From Acinetobacter calcoaceticus (lineage in GTDB: Bacteria; Pseudomonadota; Gammaproteobacteria; Pseudomonadales; Moraxellaceae): a stretch of DNA of 64,000 nt. The DNA lies in NCBI RefSeq assembly GCF_004345325.1, contig NZ_SLVJ01000007.1, forward strand, positions 88,237 through 152,236, read 5' to 3'. This document shows positions 1 through 9,220 of this stretch, in pieces; the stretch's first letter is position 1; every line of letters begins with the position of its first letter. The notes under the pieces are model-generated. The model was not told the origin of the DNA. It made no database searches and worked only from the letters and a program-made list of their open reading frames with translations. The position numbers and the translations under genes were made by a program.

Positions 1-1016
1 CACCAGGCTTAAAAAAAGCGATTATTGCTAAATTCAAGCGTGATAATAACCTTGACTACCAAGCCAACCAAATCTTGGTGTCTTGTGGTGGTAAACAATC
101 TTTCTTTAACTTGGCTTTGGCATTGTTAAACAAAGGTGATGAAGTCATTATCCCTGCGCCATACTGGGTCAGCTATCCAGACATGGTGATTATCGCTGAA
201 GGTACCCCAGTGATTGTGAAGTGTGGTGAAGCACAACGCTTTAAAATCACACCTGAACAATTGGCTGCTGCGATTACTGAAAAAACCCGTTTAGTGGTGT
301 TAAACAGCCCATCAAACCCAACAGGTATGATCTATACCAAAGCTGAACTTGAAGCGTTGGCAGATGTGTTACGTCAACACCCACAAGTTTATGTTGCTTC
401 TGATGATATGTATGAGCCAATCCGTTGGGATGACGCGTTCTACAATATCGCAACCGTTGCACCTGATCTTTATGACCGTGTCATCGTTCTGAATGGTGTA
501 TCTAAAGCCTATGCTATGACAGGCTGGCGTATTGGTTATGCAGCAGGTCCTGCGAAACTAATCGGCGCAATGAAAAAAATCCAATCACAATCAACCTCTA
601 ACCCAACTTCGATTTCTCAAGTTGCGGCTGAAGCAGCATTGAATGGTCCTCAAGATGTGCTTGAACCGATGATTGAAGCATTCAAACGTCGCCATGACTT
701 GGTGATGGATGGCCTCAATGCAATCAACGGTATTAGCTGCCTACCTGCAGATGGTGCCTTCTATGCTTATGCCAACATTCGTCCATTGATTCGTGCCAAA
801 GGCTTGAAATCATGTACTGAATTTTCAGAATGGTTACTTGAAGAAACTGGCGTTGCTGTCGTTCCTGGTGATGCATTTGGTTTAGGTGGCTTTATGCGTA
901 TCTCTTATGCGACTGCTGATGAAGTTTTGGTTGATGCTTTGGCGCGTATTAAGAAAGCTGCTGATTCTATCGAAGGCGTTGATGCTGCGATTGCATCGAT
1001 TGCTGCTGAAGCTTAA
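1..1016 (+). CDS. Aspartate-type aminotransferase (class I), 5'-truncated
   Basis: PLP-dependent class I/II aminotransferase, probably aspartate or aromatic-amino-acid type, transferring amino groups between amino acids and 2-oxoacids in the cytoplasm. The reading frame is open from base 3, so the N-terminal part, including the true start, lies left of the window. Visible motifs are the SCGGKQ stretch of the cofactor-phosphate region, NSPSNPTG (the conserved Asn contacting PLP), SDDMYEPI (the Asp pairing with the pyridine nitrogen), and NGVSKAYAMTGWRIGY with the Schiff-base Lys. The C-terminal small domain ends in an Ala-rich tail. A strong intrinsic terminator follows. The family is certain; the exact substrate cannot be read from sequence. 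Confidence 0.9.
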   Translation, partial: PGLKKAIIAKFKRDNNLDYQANQILVSCGGKQSFFNLALALLNKGDEVIIPAPYWVSYPDMVIIAEGTPVIVKCGEAQRFKITPEQLAAAITEKTRLVVLNSPSNPTGMIYTKAELEALADVLRQHPQVYVASDDMYEPIRWDDAFYNIATVAPDLYDRVIVLNGVSKAYAMTGWRIGYAAGPAKLIGAMKKIQSQSTSNPTSISQVAAEAALNGPQDVLEPMIEAFKRRHDLVMDGLNAINGISCLPADGAFYAYANIRPLIRAKGLKSCTEFSEWLLEETGVAVVPGDAFGLGGFMRISYATADEVLVDALARIKKAADSIEGVDAAIASIAAEA

Positions 1017-1040
1017 TCAAGCCCAGACCACTGAAGCATG

Positions 1041-1072
1041 AAAAACCGCAGCCCAATGGCTGCGGTTTTTTT
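1041..1072 (+). terminator. Intrinsic terminator of the aminotransferase gene
   Basis: GC-rich stem (ACCGCAGCC / GGCTGCGGT) with a four-base loop, flanked by an A-run and a T-run. It begins 24 bases after the aminotransferase stop. The A/T symmetry could let it also work for the convergent GFA-family gene. Confidence 0.85.
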
Positions 1073-1138
1073 ATGGCAAGTGTTTGGTTCTAGAGGCGAT
1101 TGACTCATCAGCAGGTTGAGAGCTTTCGATGTACAGGA

Positions 1139-1570
1139 TCAATCAGTTGTAGGCGAATCGCTTTGCGCTGCAAATAATGCCATGACTTCAGCTTCGGTCA
1201 TGGTATTACGCTCACCAGCAAAGGCATAGAAATCAGGCTTATTGTCAATGAAGATTTCCATGCCCAATTCTAGATCCGCTGGTTGCTCATCCAAGGCAAA
1301 GACATTGATATTGCAGTAACTGTGATCCTTACTGCGCCAGAACAGGTTGGTGCCGCATTGACGACAGAATCCGCGCTCACCCCATGCAGATGAATCATAG
1401 ATTGCCAAGTCTTGTTGCTGGCTAAACTTCAAACTTTGCGCTTCGATCTCAATGGTCATAATCACACCACTGGTTTGACGTCGGCAGATCGAACAATGAC
1501 AACTTCCGACTTGATGATTTTTAAGTGCTAACTCAAACTGGGTTGCCCCACATACACATTGTCCTTTCAT
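1139..1570 (-). CDS. GFA-family zinc protein (Mss4-like fold)
   Basis: Glutathione-dependent formaldehyde-activating (GFA/CENP-V) family protein of 143 residues. It carries the paired zinc-binding cysteines typical of the family: CVCG near the N-terminus, then CHCSICRR around residues 24-31 and CRQCGTN around 75-81. Members bind zinc and some are linked to glutathione-adduct chemistry, but most bacterial copies have no proven substrate, so the function is open. The frame extends further upstream, but the internal ATG at 1568-1570 (MKGQCVCGA) fits the family start and excludes an unlikely hydrophobic extension. It is convergent with the aminotransferase gene and stands alone. Confidence 0.85.
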   Translation of the reverse strand: MKGQCVCGATQFELALKNHQVGSCHCSICRRQTSGVIMTIEIEAQSLKFSQQQDLAIYDSSAWGERGFCRQCGTNLFWRSKDHSYCNINVFALDEQPADLELGMEIFIDNKPDFYAFAGERNTMTEAEVMALFAAQSDSPTTD

Positions 1571-1782
1571 GATCGAATCCCGCATTAAATAAATGATATA
1601 GGTAAGTTTAAATTGAAAATATTCAATTAAATAGCAATACATTCACGAATCAGTCCCTATCATCAGATCACCACAGCATGCGGTTAAGTAAGATATATCG
1701 GGTAACTTTCAACCATTCCAGCTGAATTTGTTTAAATATAAACCACCCAATCCACAAATGTGCTGTTCTGGGCAAATTAGGC

Positions 1783-1810
1783 TTGACCCTCGTTAAAATA
1801 TCCCTATAAT
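1783..1810 (+). promoter_or_regulatory. Sigma-70 promoter of tRNA-Asn
   Basis: A TTGACC -35 box and a perfect TATAAT -10 box are separated by 16 bases. A GC-rich discriminator follows, and the tRNA begins 11 bases after the -10. This is a strong, near-consensus promoter as expected for a stable RNA. Confidence 0.85.
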
Positions 1811-1821
1811 CGCACTCAGAT

Positions 1822-1897
1822 TCTCCAATAGCTCAGTCGGTAGAGCGACGGACTGTTAATCCGCAGGTCCCTGGTTCGAGCCCAGGTTGGAGAGCCA
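1822..1897 (+). tRNA. tRNA-Asn (anticodon GTT)
   Basis: A 76-base cloverleaf. The acceptor stem TCTCCAA pairs perfectly with TTGGAGA, the D-arm is GCTC...GAGC, the anticodon arm is ACGGA-CTGTTAA-TCCG(C), and the T-arm is CCTGG-TTCGAGC-CCAGG. The 3' CCA is encoded. Anticodon GTT (1855-1857) gives asparagine. It is monocistronic, with its own promoter and terminator. Confidence 0.97.
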
Positions 1898-1907
1898 AAT
1901 TCTAGAT

Positions 1908-1940
1908 AGCCCGCTACTTTCAAGTCAGCGGGTTTTCTTT
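1908..1940 (+). terminator. Terminator of tRNA-Asn
   Basis: The stem CCCGCT / AGCGGG is followed by TTTTCTTTT, starting about 12 bases after the tRNA CCA end. Confidence 0.8.
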
Positions 1941-1980
1941 TGCCTGTTATTTAATGCCTTTCCTCAAAACCGAGGCATTA

Positions 1981-2006
1981 AAAAATCCCCATGTTTTGGG
2001 GATTTT
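1981..2006 (-). terminator. Terminator downstream of miaE
   Basis: The inverted repeat AAAATCCCC / GGGGATTTT has a seven-base loop and on the minus strand ends in a T-run. It lies 30 bases after the miaE stop and ends the minus-strand recO-pdxJ-miaE transcript. A second dyad (TAATGCC / GGCATTA) sits just beyond it. Confidence 0.8.
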
Positions 2007-2035
2007 CTATTTCAACTAAAACAATCGCTCAAGCC

Positions 2036-2683
2036 TTAAGCCGCTGCCTTCTTTGGTACACCGCTATGAAAACGGAATACTGGATCTGGCGTTAAAATCA
2101 GCTTGGCTTCTACCTCACGGATCAACTCGATACGACTTTGGATATCTTCTTCAGGATCTTTCAGTTTACCGGTCTTCGCCACATCCAAGGCCAAAGCAAG
2201 ATAATCCTCAAAATGCCGTGACTCTGATTTGAGTAAATAGCGATAGTATTTCCCTAACTCCTCATCCACCAAAGGTGCCAGTGCGTAAAAACGCTCACAC
2301 GAACGCGCCTCAACAAAAGCACCAATGATCAGAATATCAATCAAGGCTTCAGGCTCATACGTCCGCACTTCTTTACGCAGGCCAGCAGCATAGCGCCCTG
2401 CACTTAGGGCTTGCCATTCTTGACCACGTTTATGCATCAACGCTAAGACTTGTTCGTAATGGAGCATTTCCTCACGAACCAATTGCGCCAACTTCACCTG
2501 TAGATCATTAAAAAAACTATAACGAAACATCAGGTTCATCGCTGTGCCTGCTGCTTTTTTCTCGCAGTTGGCATGATCTTGCATCAACAAAGGCAATTGA
2601 TTCATGGCTTCATCTAGCCATGCTTTCGGTGTTTCACAACCTAAAAAAGCCAGTACCGGTTGGATCAGTTGTTCATGTGTCAT
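2036..2683 (-). CDS. miaE: tRNA-(ms2io6A37) hydroxylase MiaE
   Basis: Non-haem di-iron monooxygenase that hydroxylates the isopentenyl group of 2-methylthio-N6-isopentenyladenosine at position 37 of tRNAs reading UNN codons. At 215 residues it is of usual length. Family signatures include HANCEKKAAGTAM around residue 37, REEMLHYEQV (first ligand helix, ExxH) and RSCERFYALAP, followed by SRHFEDY (second Glu/His set) in a ferritin-like helical bundle. The start is an ATG at 2681-2683. It is the last gene of the minus-strand series after pdxJ (15-base gap) and is followed by a terminator. Assignment is firm from motifs and length. Confidence 0.93.
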   Translation of the reverse strand: MTHEQLIQPVLAFLGCETPKAWLDEAMNQLPLLMQDHANCEKKAAGTAMNLMFRYSFFNDLQVKLAQLVREEMLHYEQVLALMHKRGQEWQALSAGRYAAGLRKEVRTYEPEALIDILIIGAFVEARSCERFYALAPLVDEELGKYYRYLLKSESRHFEDYLALALDVAKTGKLKDPEEDIQSRIELIREVEAKLILTPDPVFRFHSGVPKKAAA

Positions 2684-2698
2684 GTCGATCTAAAACCC

Positions 2699-3421
2699 TT
2701 AACCCGCAACTTGGATAGCAGCTTTCATATCTTTTACTGCTTGTTCCAATCCAACAAAAACACTTTGCGCCACGATGGCGTGTCCAATGTTCAACTCATA
2801 AATGCCTGGAATAGCGGCAATTGCAGCAACGTTGTCTAGGTTGAGACCATGGCCGGCGTTAACCACCAAACCTTTGCTTACCGCATAGGCCACACCCGCA
2901 ACAATACGTGCCAATTCAGCAGGTTGATCCGCTGCACTGGCTTCAGCATAAGCACCGGTGTGCAATTCAATCGTGGGTGCGCCACAGGCAACCGCTGCAT
3001 CAATCTGAGCCAAGTCCGCATCGATAAACAAAGACACATCACAACCGATCGCGGTCAGTGCTTGAGTCGCTGCTTTGACCTGTTCAAAATGTGTGACCAC
3101 ATCCAAACCACCTTCAGTGGTGAGTTCTTCACGTTTTTCAGGGACAAAGCAGATATGCTGCGGCTTAATCTCTTTGGCAAAGGCCACCATTTCATCGGTC
3201 ACGGCAATTTCGAGATTCATGCGTGTTGCTAACACTGGGCGCATACGACGTACATCATCATCTTGGATATGTCGGCGGTCTTCACGTAAATGCAAGGTAA
3301 TCCCTTCCGCCCCAGCCCGTTCACAAAGCAATGCTGCTTGTACAGGATCTGGATAACAGGTGCCACGCGCCTGTCTAAGCGTTGCTACATGATCGATATT
3401 CACACCCAGTAATGCGGCCAT
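2699..3421 (-). CDS. pdxJ: Pyridoxine 5'-phosphate synthase PdxJ
   Basis: Condenses 1-deoxy-D-xylulose 5-phosphate with 3-amino-2-oxopropyl phosphate to pyridoxine 5'-phosphate, in the last stage of the DXP-dependent vitamin B6 route; pdxB of the same pathway lies at 22 kb. The TIM-barrel protein has 240 residues. Hallmarks are [15 protein letters not shown] at the N-terminus, [12 protein letters not shown], the catalytic ELHTGAYA and VNAGHGLN. An in-frame GTG six codons upstream exists, but the ATG at 3419-3421 has a clear GAGGAAA ribosome-binding site about 6 bases ahead, so I chose it. It follows recO by 14 bases and probably shares its mRNA. Confidence 0.96.
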   Translation of the reverse strand: MAALLGVNIDHVATLRQARGTCYPDPVQAALLCERAGAEGITLHLREDRRHIQDDDVRRMRPVLATRMNLEIAVTDEMVAFAKEIKPQHICFVPEKREELTTEGGLDVVTHFEQVKAATQALTAIGCDVSLFIDADLAQIDAAVACGAPTIELHTGAYAEASAADQPAELARIVAGVAYAVSKGLVVNAGHGLNLDNVAAIAAIPGIYELNIGHAIVAQSVFVGLEQAVKDMKAAIQVAG

Positions 3422-3435
3422 GGTCTTTTCCTCAT

Positions 3436-4146
3436 TCACTTTCTAGATTGAAAATTTTGAATCCACAATTGACGACTCTTTAATGGTCGGTCGCCCAACA
3501 GTGAACTAATCAGCTGACGGTATAGTTTCGACAGTAATTGTAGCTGTTCTGGATTGAAATCCCTACCCTTTTCATATTCAGGCATGCTTAAGATTGCAGC
3601 ACCAGCCAATGTCGCTGTAGTCGGTGACTTAACTGGCAGAAAGCCTTCATTCAATTGAAATAGATAATGCTGCTGGGCTTGAATTTGCTGCTGCTCGGCA
3701 TCGGTTTGAAAATCCAGTCCATACCCAAGTTCTTCGATTAAGACATGCTCGAACTGGCGCAAGATTTGTTTGAGGAAGGTATTTGCATCGGGATGACTAG
3801 ACAATTGCTGCAGATCCAGCAAGGTTTGATGGTACTGCTGAAAGCTGGCTGGCATACTTTCCTCAAGCGGACATAGGCGCAGTAGCACTTCATTGAGGTA
3901 AAAACCGGCAAAGAAGGCATCACCATGAAAGAAGACCGGTTGATTGAGGATTTCAAGTTTAGAGAAATTTTTCAGGTCGGATTTGCCCGAGGCCTGAGTG
4001 ACAATGGTTTGATATTGTGGCGGAGGCACTTGACGCAAAATACCATCTACCCGCCCATGTTCTTGGCTAAACAAATGCACAATGTGGCTGCGTTCACGGT
4101 ATTTACGATGATGGATGAGATAGCCATGCAGCATTTCATTACGCAT
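3436..4146 (-). CDS. recO: DNA repair protein RecO
   Basis: Mediator of the RecFOR pathway: it anneals single strands and helps load RecA on SSB-coated DNA. The 236-residue protein opens with an OB-fold ([22 protein letters not shown], with [10 protein letters not shown] after it) and continues into the helical domain containing [10 protein letters not shown] and [19 protein letters not shown]. The zinc cysteines found in some RecO proteins are absent. The start is an ATG at 4144-4146. It sits downstream of era (a common gammaproteobacterial neighbour) and upstream of pdxJ. The gap to era is filled by a 12-bp tandem repeat, described separately. Confidence 0.93.
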   Translation of the reverse strand: MRNEMLHGYLIHHRKYRERSHIVHLFSQEHGRVDGILRQVPPPQYQTIVTQASGKSDLKNFSKLEILNQPVFFHGDAFFAGFYLNEVLLRLCPLEESMPASFQQYHQTLLDLQQLSSHPDANTFLKQILRQFEHVLIEELGYGLDFQTDAEQQQIQAQQHYLFQLNEGFLPVKSPTTATLAGAAILSMPEYEKGRDFNPEQLQLLSKLYRQLISSLLGDRPLKSRQLWIQNFQSRK

Positions 4147-4204
4147 AGGCGCGGAACTTCTGCATGCTATTCATCCTTTGGTTTCATCGTATATTTCATC
4201 AACA

Positions 4205-4252
4205 CATTGTTCAGTGCATTGTTGAGTACGTTGTTCAGTGCATTGTTCAGTG
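4205..4252. repeat. Four-unit 12-bp tandem repeat between era and recO
   Basis: Four adjoining 12-base units: CATTGTTCAGTG, CATTGTTGAGTA, CGTTGTTCAGTG and CATTGTTCAGTG. They lie between the era stop (4260) and the recO start (4146). They are imperfect copies, and stops in the leader prevent them from extending recO. Confidence 0.85.
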
Positions 4253-4259
4253 CAATCGT

Positions 4260-5288
4260 TTAGATATCGCTATAACCTAAGCTCTTCAAAGCACGTTCGT
4301 CATCAGACCAACCGCCTTTGACTTTCACCCACAAGGTCAGCATGATTTTTTGCTCAAACATTTTTTCCATGTCTGCGCGTGCATCCATACCGATCTTTTT
4401 CAGCTTGGCGCCTTTTTCACCGATCACAATGGCTTTCTGACCCGTACGCTCAACATAGATGGTGGCATCAATATAAGTACAAGCCGGTTTCATTCTGCCC
4501 GTTTTTTCATTGAGTACCGGTTCTTCGATTTTAAATGACTCGATTTGAACGGTTAAATCATAGGGCAATTCTTCACCAAGTTGACGCATGATTTTTTCAC
4601 GAATCACTTCACTGGCCAAGAAACGCTCTGAGCGATCGGTAATTTGATCCAACGAATATAACGGTGGTTGGAATGGCAAATATTTTTCAATCGATTCACG
4701 TAAATGCGCGAGGTTTGAACCTTGAAGTGCTGATACGGGTACGATTTCAGCAAAGTTCATCAACTTGGTACGCTCTTGAATCAATGGCAATAAATTGCGC
4801 TTGTCTTCAAGGGTATCAATCTTGTTGATCACCAACACTACCGGCATCTCAGCATGTTGGAGTTTTTCCAACACCAAGTCATCATTCTGCGTCCATTTTT
4901 GCCCATCGATCACGAACAACACCAAGTTCACATCACGTAGTGCTGAATGTGCAGCGCGGTTCATCATTTTATTGATGGCACGCACTTCTTTTTTGTGCAT
5001 TCCCGGGGTGTCTACAAACACCGCCTGAGATTTTTCACGGCTGTCAATCCCAACGATCTTATGTCGTGTGGTTTGTGGCTTACGTGAAGTGATCGAGAGT
5101 TTTTGACCCAAAATATGGTTCATCAATGTCGATTTACCGACATTGGGACGACCCACGATGGCAACAAAACCACTTTTATAGTCTGCTGGGATCTCGGTGG
5201 CTTGCCCTTTGAAGAATTGATCAAGAAGATCATTGTGCTCAGTGGGTGCATCTAGATCATTTGGTTTTTGATCATTTTCAGTCGACAT
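4260..5288 (-). CDS. era: GTPase Era
   Basis: Essential ribosome-assembly GTPase that binds the 3' end of 16S rRNA and couples 30S maturation to growth. At 342 residues it is about 40 longer than E. coli Era because of an acidic N-terminal extension (residues 1-37) ahead of the G domain. G motifs are GRPNVGKS (about residues 47-54), TTRH (G2), DTPGMH (G3), NKID (G4) and SAL (G5). A C-terminal KH domain contains VIGEKGAKLKKIG. The ATG start is at 5286-5288. It follows rnc by only 5 bases, the conserved rnc-era arrangement. Confidence 0.96.
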   Translation of the reverse strand: MSTENDQKPNDLDAPTEHNDLLDQFFKGQATEIPADYKSGFVAIVGRPNVGKSTLMNHILGQKLSITSRKPQTTRHKIVGIDSREKSQAVFVDTPGMHKKEVRAINKMMNRAAHSALRDVNLVLFVIDGQKWTQNDDLVLEKLQHAEMPVVLVINKIDTLEDKRNLLPLIQERTKLMNFAEIVPVSALQGSNLAHLRESIEKYLPFQPPLYSLDQITDRSERFLASEVIREKIMRQLGEELPYDLTVQIESFKIEEPVLNEKTGRMKPACTYIDATIYVERTGQKAIVIGEKGAKLKKIGMDARADMEKMFEQKIMLTLWVKVKGGWSDDERALKSLGYSDI

Positions 5289-5293
5289 GAGGG

Positions 5294-5986
5294 TTATTGC
5301 TCCAATATCTTTAAAATTTCTGCCGCTACGGCTTGTTCCGCAAAACGACGACTTGACCCCTCACCCAACAAGGTCGGTAGTCCGCTCACAAGGCATTCTA
5401 CCTTAAAATGTTGATTGGGCGCGTCACCTTGGATATCAACCACCTCATAAACAGGGAGAGGTTGTTTACGGGCTTGTAAATGTTCCTGCAAGCGGGACTT
5501 CGGGTCTTTGAGTTGGTCGGTGGGTTCGATGTGTTCGAGGTAGGGAATATACCAATTCATTACAATCGGTTCTAAAACACTGAGATCTTTACAATCGATA
5601 TAAATCGCACCAATAATCGCTTCTACAGTGTCGGCCAAGATCGATTCACGATGATGACCCCCCGATTTTAATTCGCCAGTACTGAGGATTAAACTCTGGC
5701 TCAATTTCAAATCGTTGGCAATTTTTCCTAGCGCTTCTTGGCGAACCAAAGTCGCACGCATACGCGTCAAGCGACCTTCGTTTTCCTTAGGATAGGCATG
5801 ATAGAGATAATTGGCAATGATCATGCCCAACAATGAATCCCCCAAAAATTCGAGGCGTTCATAGTTGTATTTATGACTGACGGATCGGTGAGTCAACGCC
5901 AATTGCAGTAATTCAGGCTCATTAAATTGATAGCCGATACGACTGAGTAAACGTGGATCACTTACTTTGAACTGTCCTTTGATCAA
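5294..5986 (-). CDS. rnc: Ribonuclease III
   Basis: Double-strand-specific endoribonuclease that processes rRNA precursors and structured mRNAs. The signature ERLEFLGDSLLG holds the catalytic acidic residues. ILADTVEAIIGAIYID supplies the second acidic set, and the C-terminal half is a double-stranded-RNA-binding domain starting near DPKSRLQEHLQ. I place the start at a TTG (codon 5 of the longest frame, which begins with another TTG at 5998) because AGAAGAG lies 2-3 bases before it and the resulting 230-residue N-terminus fits what I recall of Acinetobacter RNase III. An upstream start is possible. It is cotranscribed with era. Confidence 0.93.
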   Translation of the reverse strand: MIKGQFKVSDPRLLSRIGYQFNEPELLQLALTHRSVSHKYNYERLEFLGDSLLGMIIANYLYHAYPKENEGRLTRMRATLVRQEALGKIANDLKLSQSLILSTGELKSGGHHRESILADTVEAIIGAIYIDCKDLSVLEPIVMNWYIPYLEHIEPTDQLKDPKSRLQEHLQARKQPLPVYEVVDIQGDAPNQHFKVECLVSGLPTLLGEGSSRRFAEQAVAAEILKILEQ

Positions 5987-6213
5987 AACTCTTCTCAAAA
6001 TGGTTAAAACAAAAAATCTTGGATGCCGAAGACACAGCGGTCTTATGGCAAGGCGGTTGTTGACAAGCTCACCCTATGCAACATGACACATTGATCTGTA
6101 TCAGCATGGCTTAGATGGGAGAACTTAAATTCAATGGCTGTATCATAGCATTTAAACATGACCACTTCATGCGAATGCTTTTGTAGATAGCTAAAACTGC
6201 ATCAAACAACACT

Positions 6214-6250
6214 AAAAAAATCAGCATGATGTTCGGACAGCATGCTGATC
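6214..6250 (-). terminator. Terminator downstream of lepB
   Basis: On the minus strand the stem ATCAGCATG / CATGCTGAT has an 11- to 12-base loop and runs directly into seven Ts, 24 bases after the lepB stop. It separates lepA-lepB from rnc-era, so rnc should have its own promoter in 5987-6213, although I see no near-consensus one there. Confidence 0.85.
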
Positions 6251-6273
6251 AGATCTCGCTTGGATGCGATGAA

Positions 6274-7110
6274 TTAATCAATCGCACCATTGCGGCCAAA
6301 GCTTGGTAAGTTTAAACCTGGTTGTTTATGCATCCAGACATAGATGGCATGACCAATCAAGTTTTCCTCAGGTACAAAGCCCCAATAACGACTGTCTGAA
6401 CTTTGATCACGGTTATCACCCATGGCAAAGTATTGACCTTGAGGCACTTTAACTTCCCAACTTTGTTCTTGAGTTAAACCTAGATTTGAAGAAGCTTTTA
6501 TTTGACGCAACAACATTTCAGGTTCTGGACCAAATTGCTGATCCGAAATCTGCTGTTGATTAAACTGATGCTCACCAATCTTGACTTTATATTTCATACC
6601 CGCCATGACGATGTCATTTTGCGCATTGATGGCGATATTATCAACAAAGGTTTTCTCTTGTTTAACGCCATTAATAAACAACTCACCTTTGTCCATTTTA
6701 ACCGTATCGCCTGGCAAGCCAATGATACGTTTAATATAGCTAATCTTTGGATTAAGTGGATAGCGGAACACGGCCACATCACCATGCTGCGGCTCACCCA
6801 CAGAGATGATTTTGCCGTTGCTGATCGGTAAACGCACGCCGTAAGCAAATTTATTCACCAAGATATAGTCGCCAGTTTCTAAGGTTGGCACCATAGAGTC
6901 TGACGGGATATTAAACGGTTCGAATAAAAATGAACGTAGTACCAAAACCACAGCCAAAACTGGCCAGAAATCATAGGCCCATGTAATGATGAAGTTTTCG
7001 TTCTGCTTACCTTTGGTACTGCGTTGCTTAAATACCAATTTATCCAGCAACCACACCAAAAAGAAGATTAAGGTGACGGGAACGAGAATGAGATTAAAAT
7101 CAAAATCCAT
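6274..7110 (-). CDS. lepB: Signal peptidase I
   Basis: Inner-membrane serine peptidase that removes signal peptides from exported proteins. The 278-residue protein has two N-terminal membrane segments (about residues 6-23 and 47-62), with a basic cytoplasmic loop between them. The catalytic Ser72 lies in IPSDSMVPTL and the general-base Lys127 in YIKRIIGLPGD. Box E is MGDNRDQSSDSRYWG. The ATG start is at 7108-7110. It lies 17 bases after lepA (order lepA-lepB, as in E. coli) and ends with a strong terminator. Confidence 0.96.
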   Translation of the reverse strand: MDFDFNLILVPVTLIFFLVWLLDKLVFKQRSTKGKQNENFIITWAYDFWPVLAVVLVLRSFLFEPFNIPSDSMVPTLETGDYILVNKFAYGVRLPISNGKIISVGEPQHGDVAVFRYPLNPKISYIKRIIGLPGDTVKMDKGELFINGVKQEKTFVDNIAINAQNDIVMAGMKYKVKIGEHQFNQQQISDQQFGPEPEMLLRQIKASSNLGLTQEQSWEVKVPQGQYFAMGDNRDQSSDSRYWGFVPEENLIGHAIYVWMHKQPGLNLPSFGRNGAID

Positions 7111-7127
7111 GGGCTATATGCTCTCTA

Positions 7128-8948
7128 TTATTTTTTATCAACTTGTAAAACTGCCAAAAACGCTTCTTGTGGAATTTCGACGCTACCCACTTGTTTCATA
7201 CGTTTTTTACCTTCTTTTTGTTTAGAAAGCAATTTCTTCTTACGTGACACGTCACCACCATAACATTTGGCCAATACGTTTTTGCGCATTGCCTTCACTG
7301 TTGAGCGCGCAATAATTTGAGCGCCAATGGCAGCTTGAATCGCGACATCAAACATTTGACGTGGAATCAATTCTTTCATTTTTTCTACTAAGGCAATACC
7401 ACGATGGCGCGCATCATTACGGTGACAAATCATCGCCAAAGCATCGACTTTTTCACCGTTAATCAATACATCCACTTTGACCAACTCCGAGCTTTCAAAA
7501 CGCACAAAGTTATAGTCCAGTGAGGCAAAACCACGTGAACATGATTTTAAGCGGTCAAAGAAATCCATCACCACTTCTGCCATTGGAATTTCAAAATTCA
7601 ATGACACTTGGTTGCCCAAGAATTTCATGTCTTTTTGAATACCACGGCGCTCGATACACAAGGTCATCACGTTACCGAGATATTCTTGTGGAACCAAGAT
7701 ATGACATTCAGCAATCGGTTCACGCAGATCTTCAACGGTAGAACCATCTGGCATTTTTGATGGGCTATCGATGTAGATGGTATCACCCGACTTCATCAAT
7801 GACTCATAGATCACTGTTGGTGCAGAGGTAATGATGTCTAAATCGTACTCACGCTCAAGACGCTCTTGAACGATTTCCATATGCAACATACCCAAGAAAC
7901 CACAGCGGAAACCAAAGCCGAGCGCATCGGAACTTTCTGGTTCAAAGAACAACGCTGAGTCATTGATTTGCAATTTATGTAATGCTTCACGGAACGGTTC
8001 AAAGTCACTGGCATCAATCGGGAACAAACCGGCATAGACCTGTGGTTTAACCTTTTTAAAACCAGGTAAGATCGCCACTTCTGGGGTATTTGACAAGGTA
8101 ATGGTATCCCCGACAGGTGCACCAAAAATGTCTTTAATCCCTGCGATCACAAAACCAACTTCACCGGCCTCTAGCATGCCCGTTTCAGTATGTTTAGGAT
8201 TGAAGATACCCACTGAGGTAATAATGTGGGTCTGACCGGTTGATTTGATCAGCATTTTGTCGCCTTTACGCACACGACCTTGCTTGATACGAACCAAAGA
8301 GACTACACCGAGATAGTTATCGAACCATGAGTCGACGATCAAGGCTTGCAGCGGTGCGTCACGATCACCCTCAGGTGCCGGAATCACTTCAACCAAACGT
8401 TCTAATACTTGCTCTACGCCCATACCGGTTTTTGCAGAACAAGTCGGTGCGTCTGTGGCTTCAATGCCGATGATTTCTTCAATTTCGTGAATCACGCGCT
8501 CAGGTTCTGCTTGTGGCAGATCGATCTTATTTAAGATAGGCAGTACTTCAAGGCCCTGTTCGATCGCGGTATAGCAGTTGGCAACGGATTGTGCTTCTAC
8601 ACCTTGTGCGGCATCCACCACCAACAATGCGCCTTCACAGGCAGCAAGTGATCGCGAAACTTCATAGGAAAAGTCAACGTGTCCTGGGGTGTCAATAAAG
8701 TTTAGTTGATATTCTTGGCCATTCGGATGCGTGTAATACAAGGTCACCGAAGTCGCTTTAATGGTAATACCACGTTCGCGCTCAAGCTCCATGGAGTCCA
8801 AAACTTGCGCTTGCATTTCACGTGCTTGTAAACCACCACACATTTGAATGAAACGGTCGGCTAATGTTGATTTACCGTGGTCGATATGCGCGATAATACT
8901 GAAATTACGGATATTTTTGATATCTACAGATTTTTTAGCTACGGCCAT
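7128..8948 (-). CDS. lepA: Elongation factor 4 (LepA)
   Basis: Ribosome-binding translational GTPase (EF4) thought to act in back-translocation or in 30S assembly. At 606 residues it is full length. G motifs are [25 protein letters not shown] and NKIDLP; domains II, III and V follow, and the C-terminal EF4-specific region contains [14 protein letters not shown]. The ATG start is at 8946-8948. It is first gene of the minus-strand lepA-lepB unit. The 270 bases upstream show a TATACT -10-like element on the minus strand but no good -35. Confidence 0.97.
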   Translation of the reverse strand: MAVAKKSVDIKNIRNFSIIAHIDHGKSTLADRFIQMCGGLQAREMQAQVLDSMELERERGITIKATSVTLYYTHPNGQEYQLNFIDTPGHVDFSYEVSRSLAACEGALLVVDAAQGVEAQSVANCYTAIEQGLEVLPILNKIDLPQAEPERVIHEIEEIIGIEATDAPTCSAKTGMGVEQVLERLVEVIPAPEGDRDAPLQALIVDSWFDNYLGVVSLVRIKQGRVRKGDKMLIKSTGQTHIITSVGIFNPKHTETGMLEAGEVGFVIAGIKDIFGAPVGDTITLSNTPEVAILPGFKKVKPQVYAGLFPIDASDFEPFREALHKLQINDSALFFEPESSDALGFGFRCGFLGMLHMEIVQERLEREYDLDIITSAPTVIYESLMKSGDTIYIDSPSKMPDGSTVEDLREPIAECHILVPQEYLGNVMTLCIERRGIQKDMKFLGNQVSLNFEIPMAEVVMDFFDRLKSCSRGFASLDYNFVRFESSELVKVDVLINGEKVDALAMICHRNDARHRGIALVEKMKELIPRQMFDVAIQAAIGAQIIARSTVKAMRKNVLAKCYGGDVSRKKKLLSKQKEGKKRMKQVGSVEIPQEAFLAVLQVDKK

Positions 8949-9198
8949 AAACTACTCTAAAATATATGCACAATCATGGACTCGGAACTGTCAGCAGACA
9001 TGACGTGATAAAAAGGATGTTTCAAAGATGAGCCACAGTATAAGCAGTCACTCATTAAAAATACAGAGAGCTTTTAAAAATAGTACGATTCTGCAGCGAA
9101 ATTGAAATTTATGCCTAGAAACTCAGCTTAGCCGTGCTTCTTTGCCGACCCAAGCGCAGTCACAAATGGATGAAACGCATGCGTTTTGACTGCATAGC

Positions 9199-9214
9199 TT
9201 AGGGCCTGTTGACA
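9199..9214 (-). repeat. 16-bp sequence shared with the inverted repeat at 26.35 kb
   Basis: TTAGGGCCTGTTGACA occurs here and, in the opposite orientation, at 26351-26366, where it is one arm of an inverted repeat. Both copies lie at the 3' end of a minus-strand gene. The sequence looks like an insertion-sequence terminal repeat, but no transposase is present here, so it may be a solo end or a small non-autonomous relic. The rest of the 8949-9220 gap shows nothing I recognise. Confidence 0.5.
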
Positions 9215-9220
9215 TTTCAT

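Noticed and set aside
2849..3356. Plus-strand ORFs over pdxJ
   Set aside because: Antisense shadows of a well-supported gene with family motifs.
4205..4252. Repeat array as a CRISPR
   Set aside because: Units are adjoining 12-mers with no spacers and no cas genes in the window.
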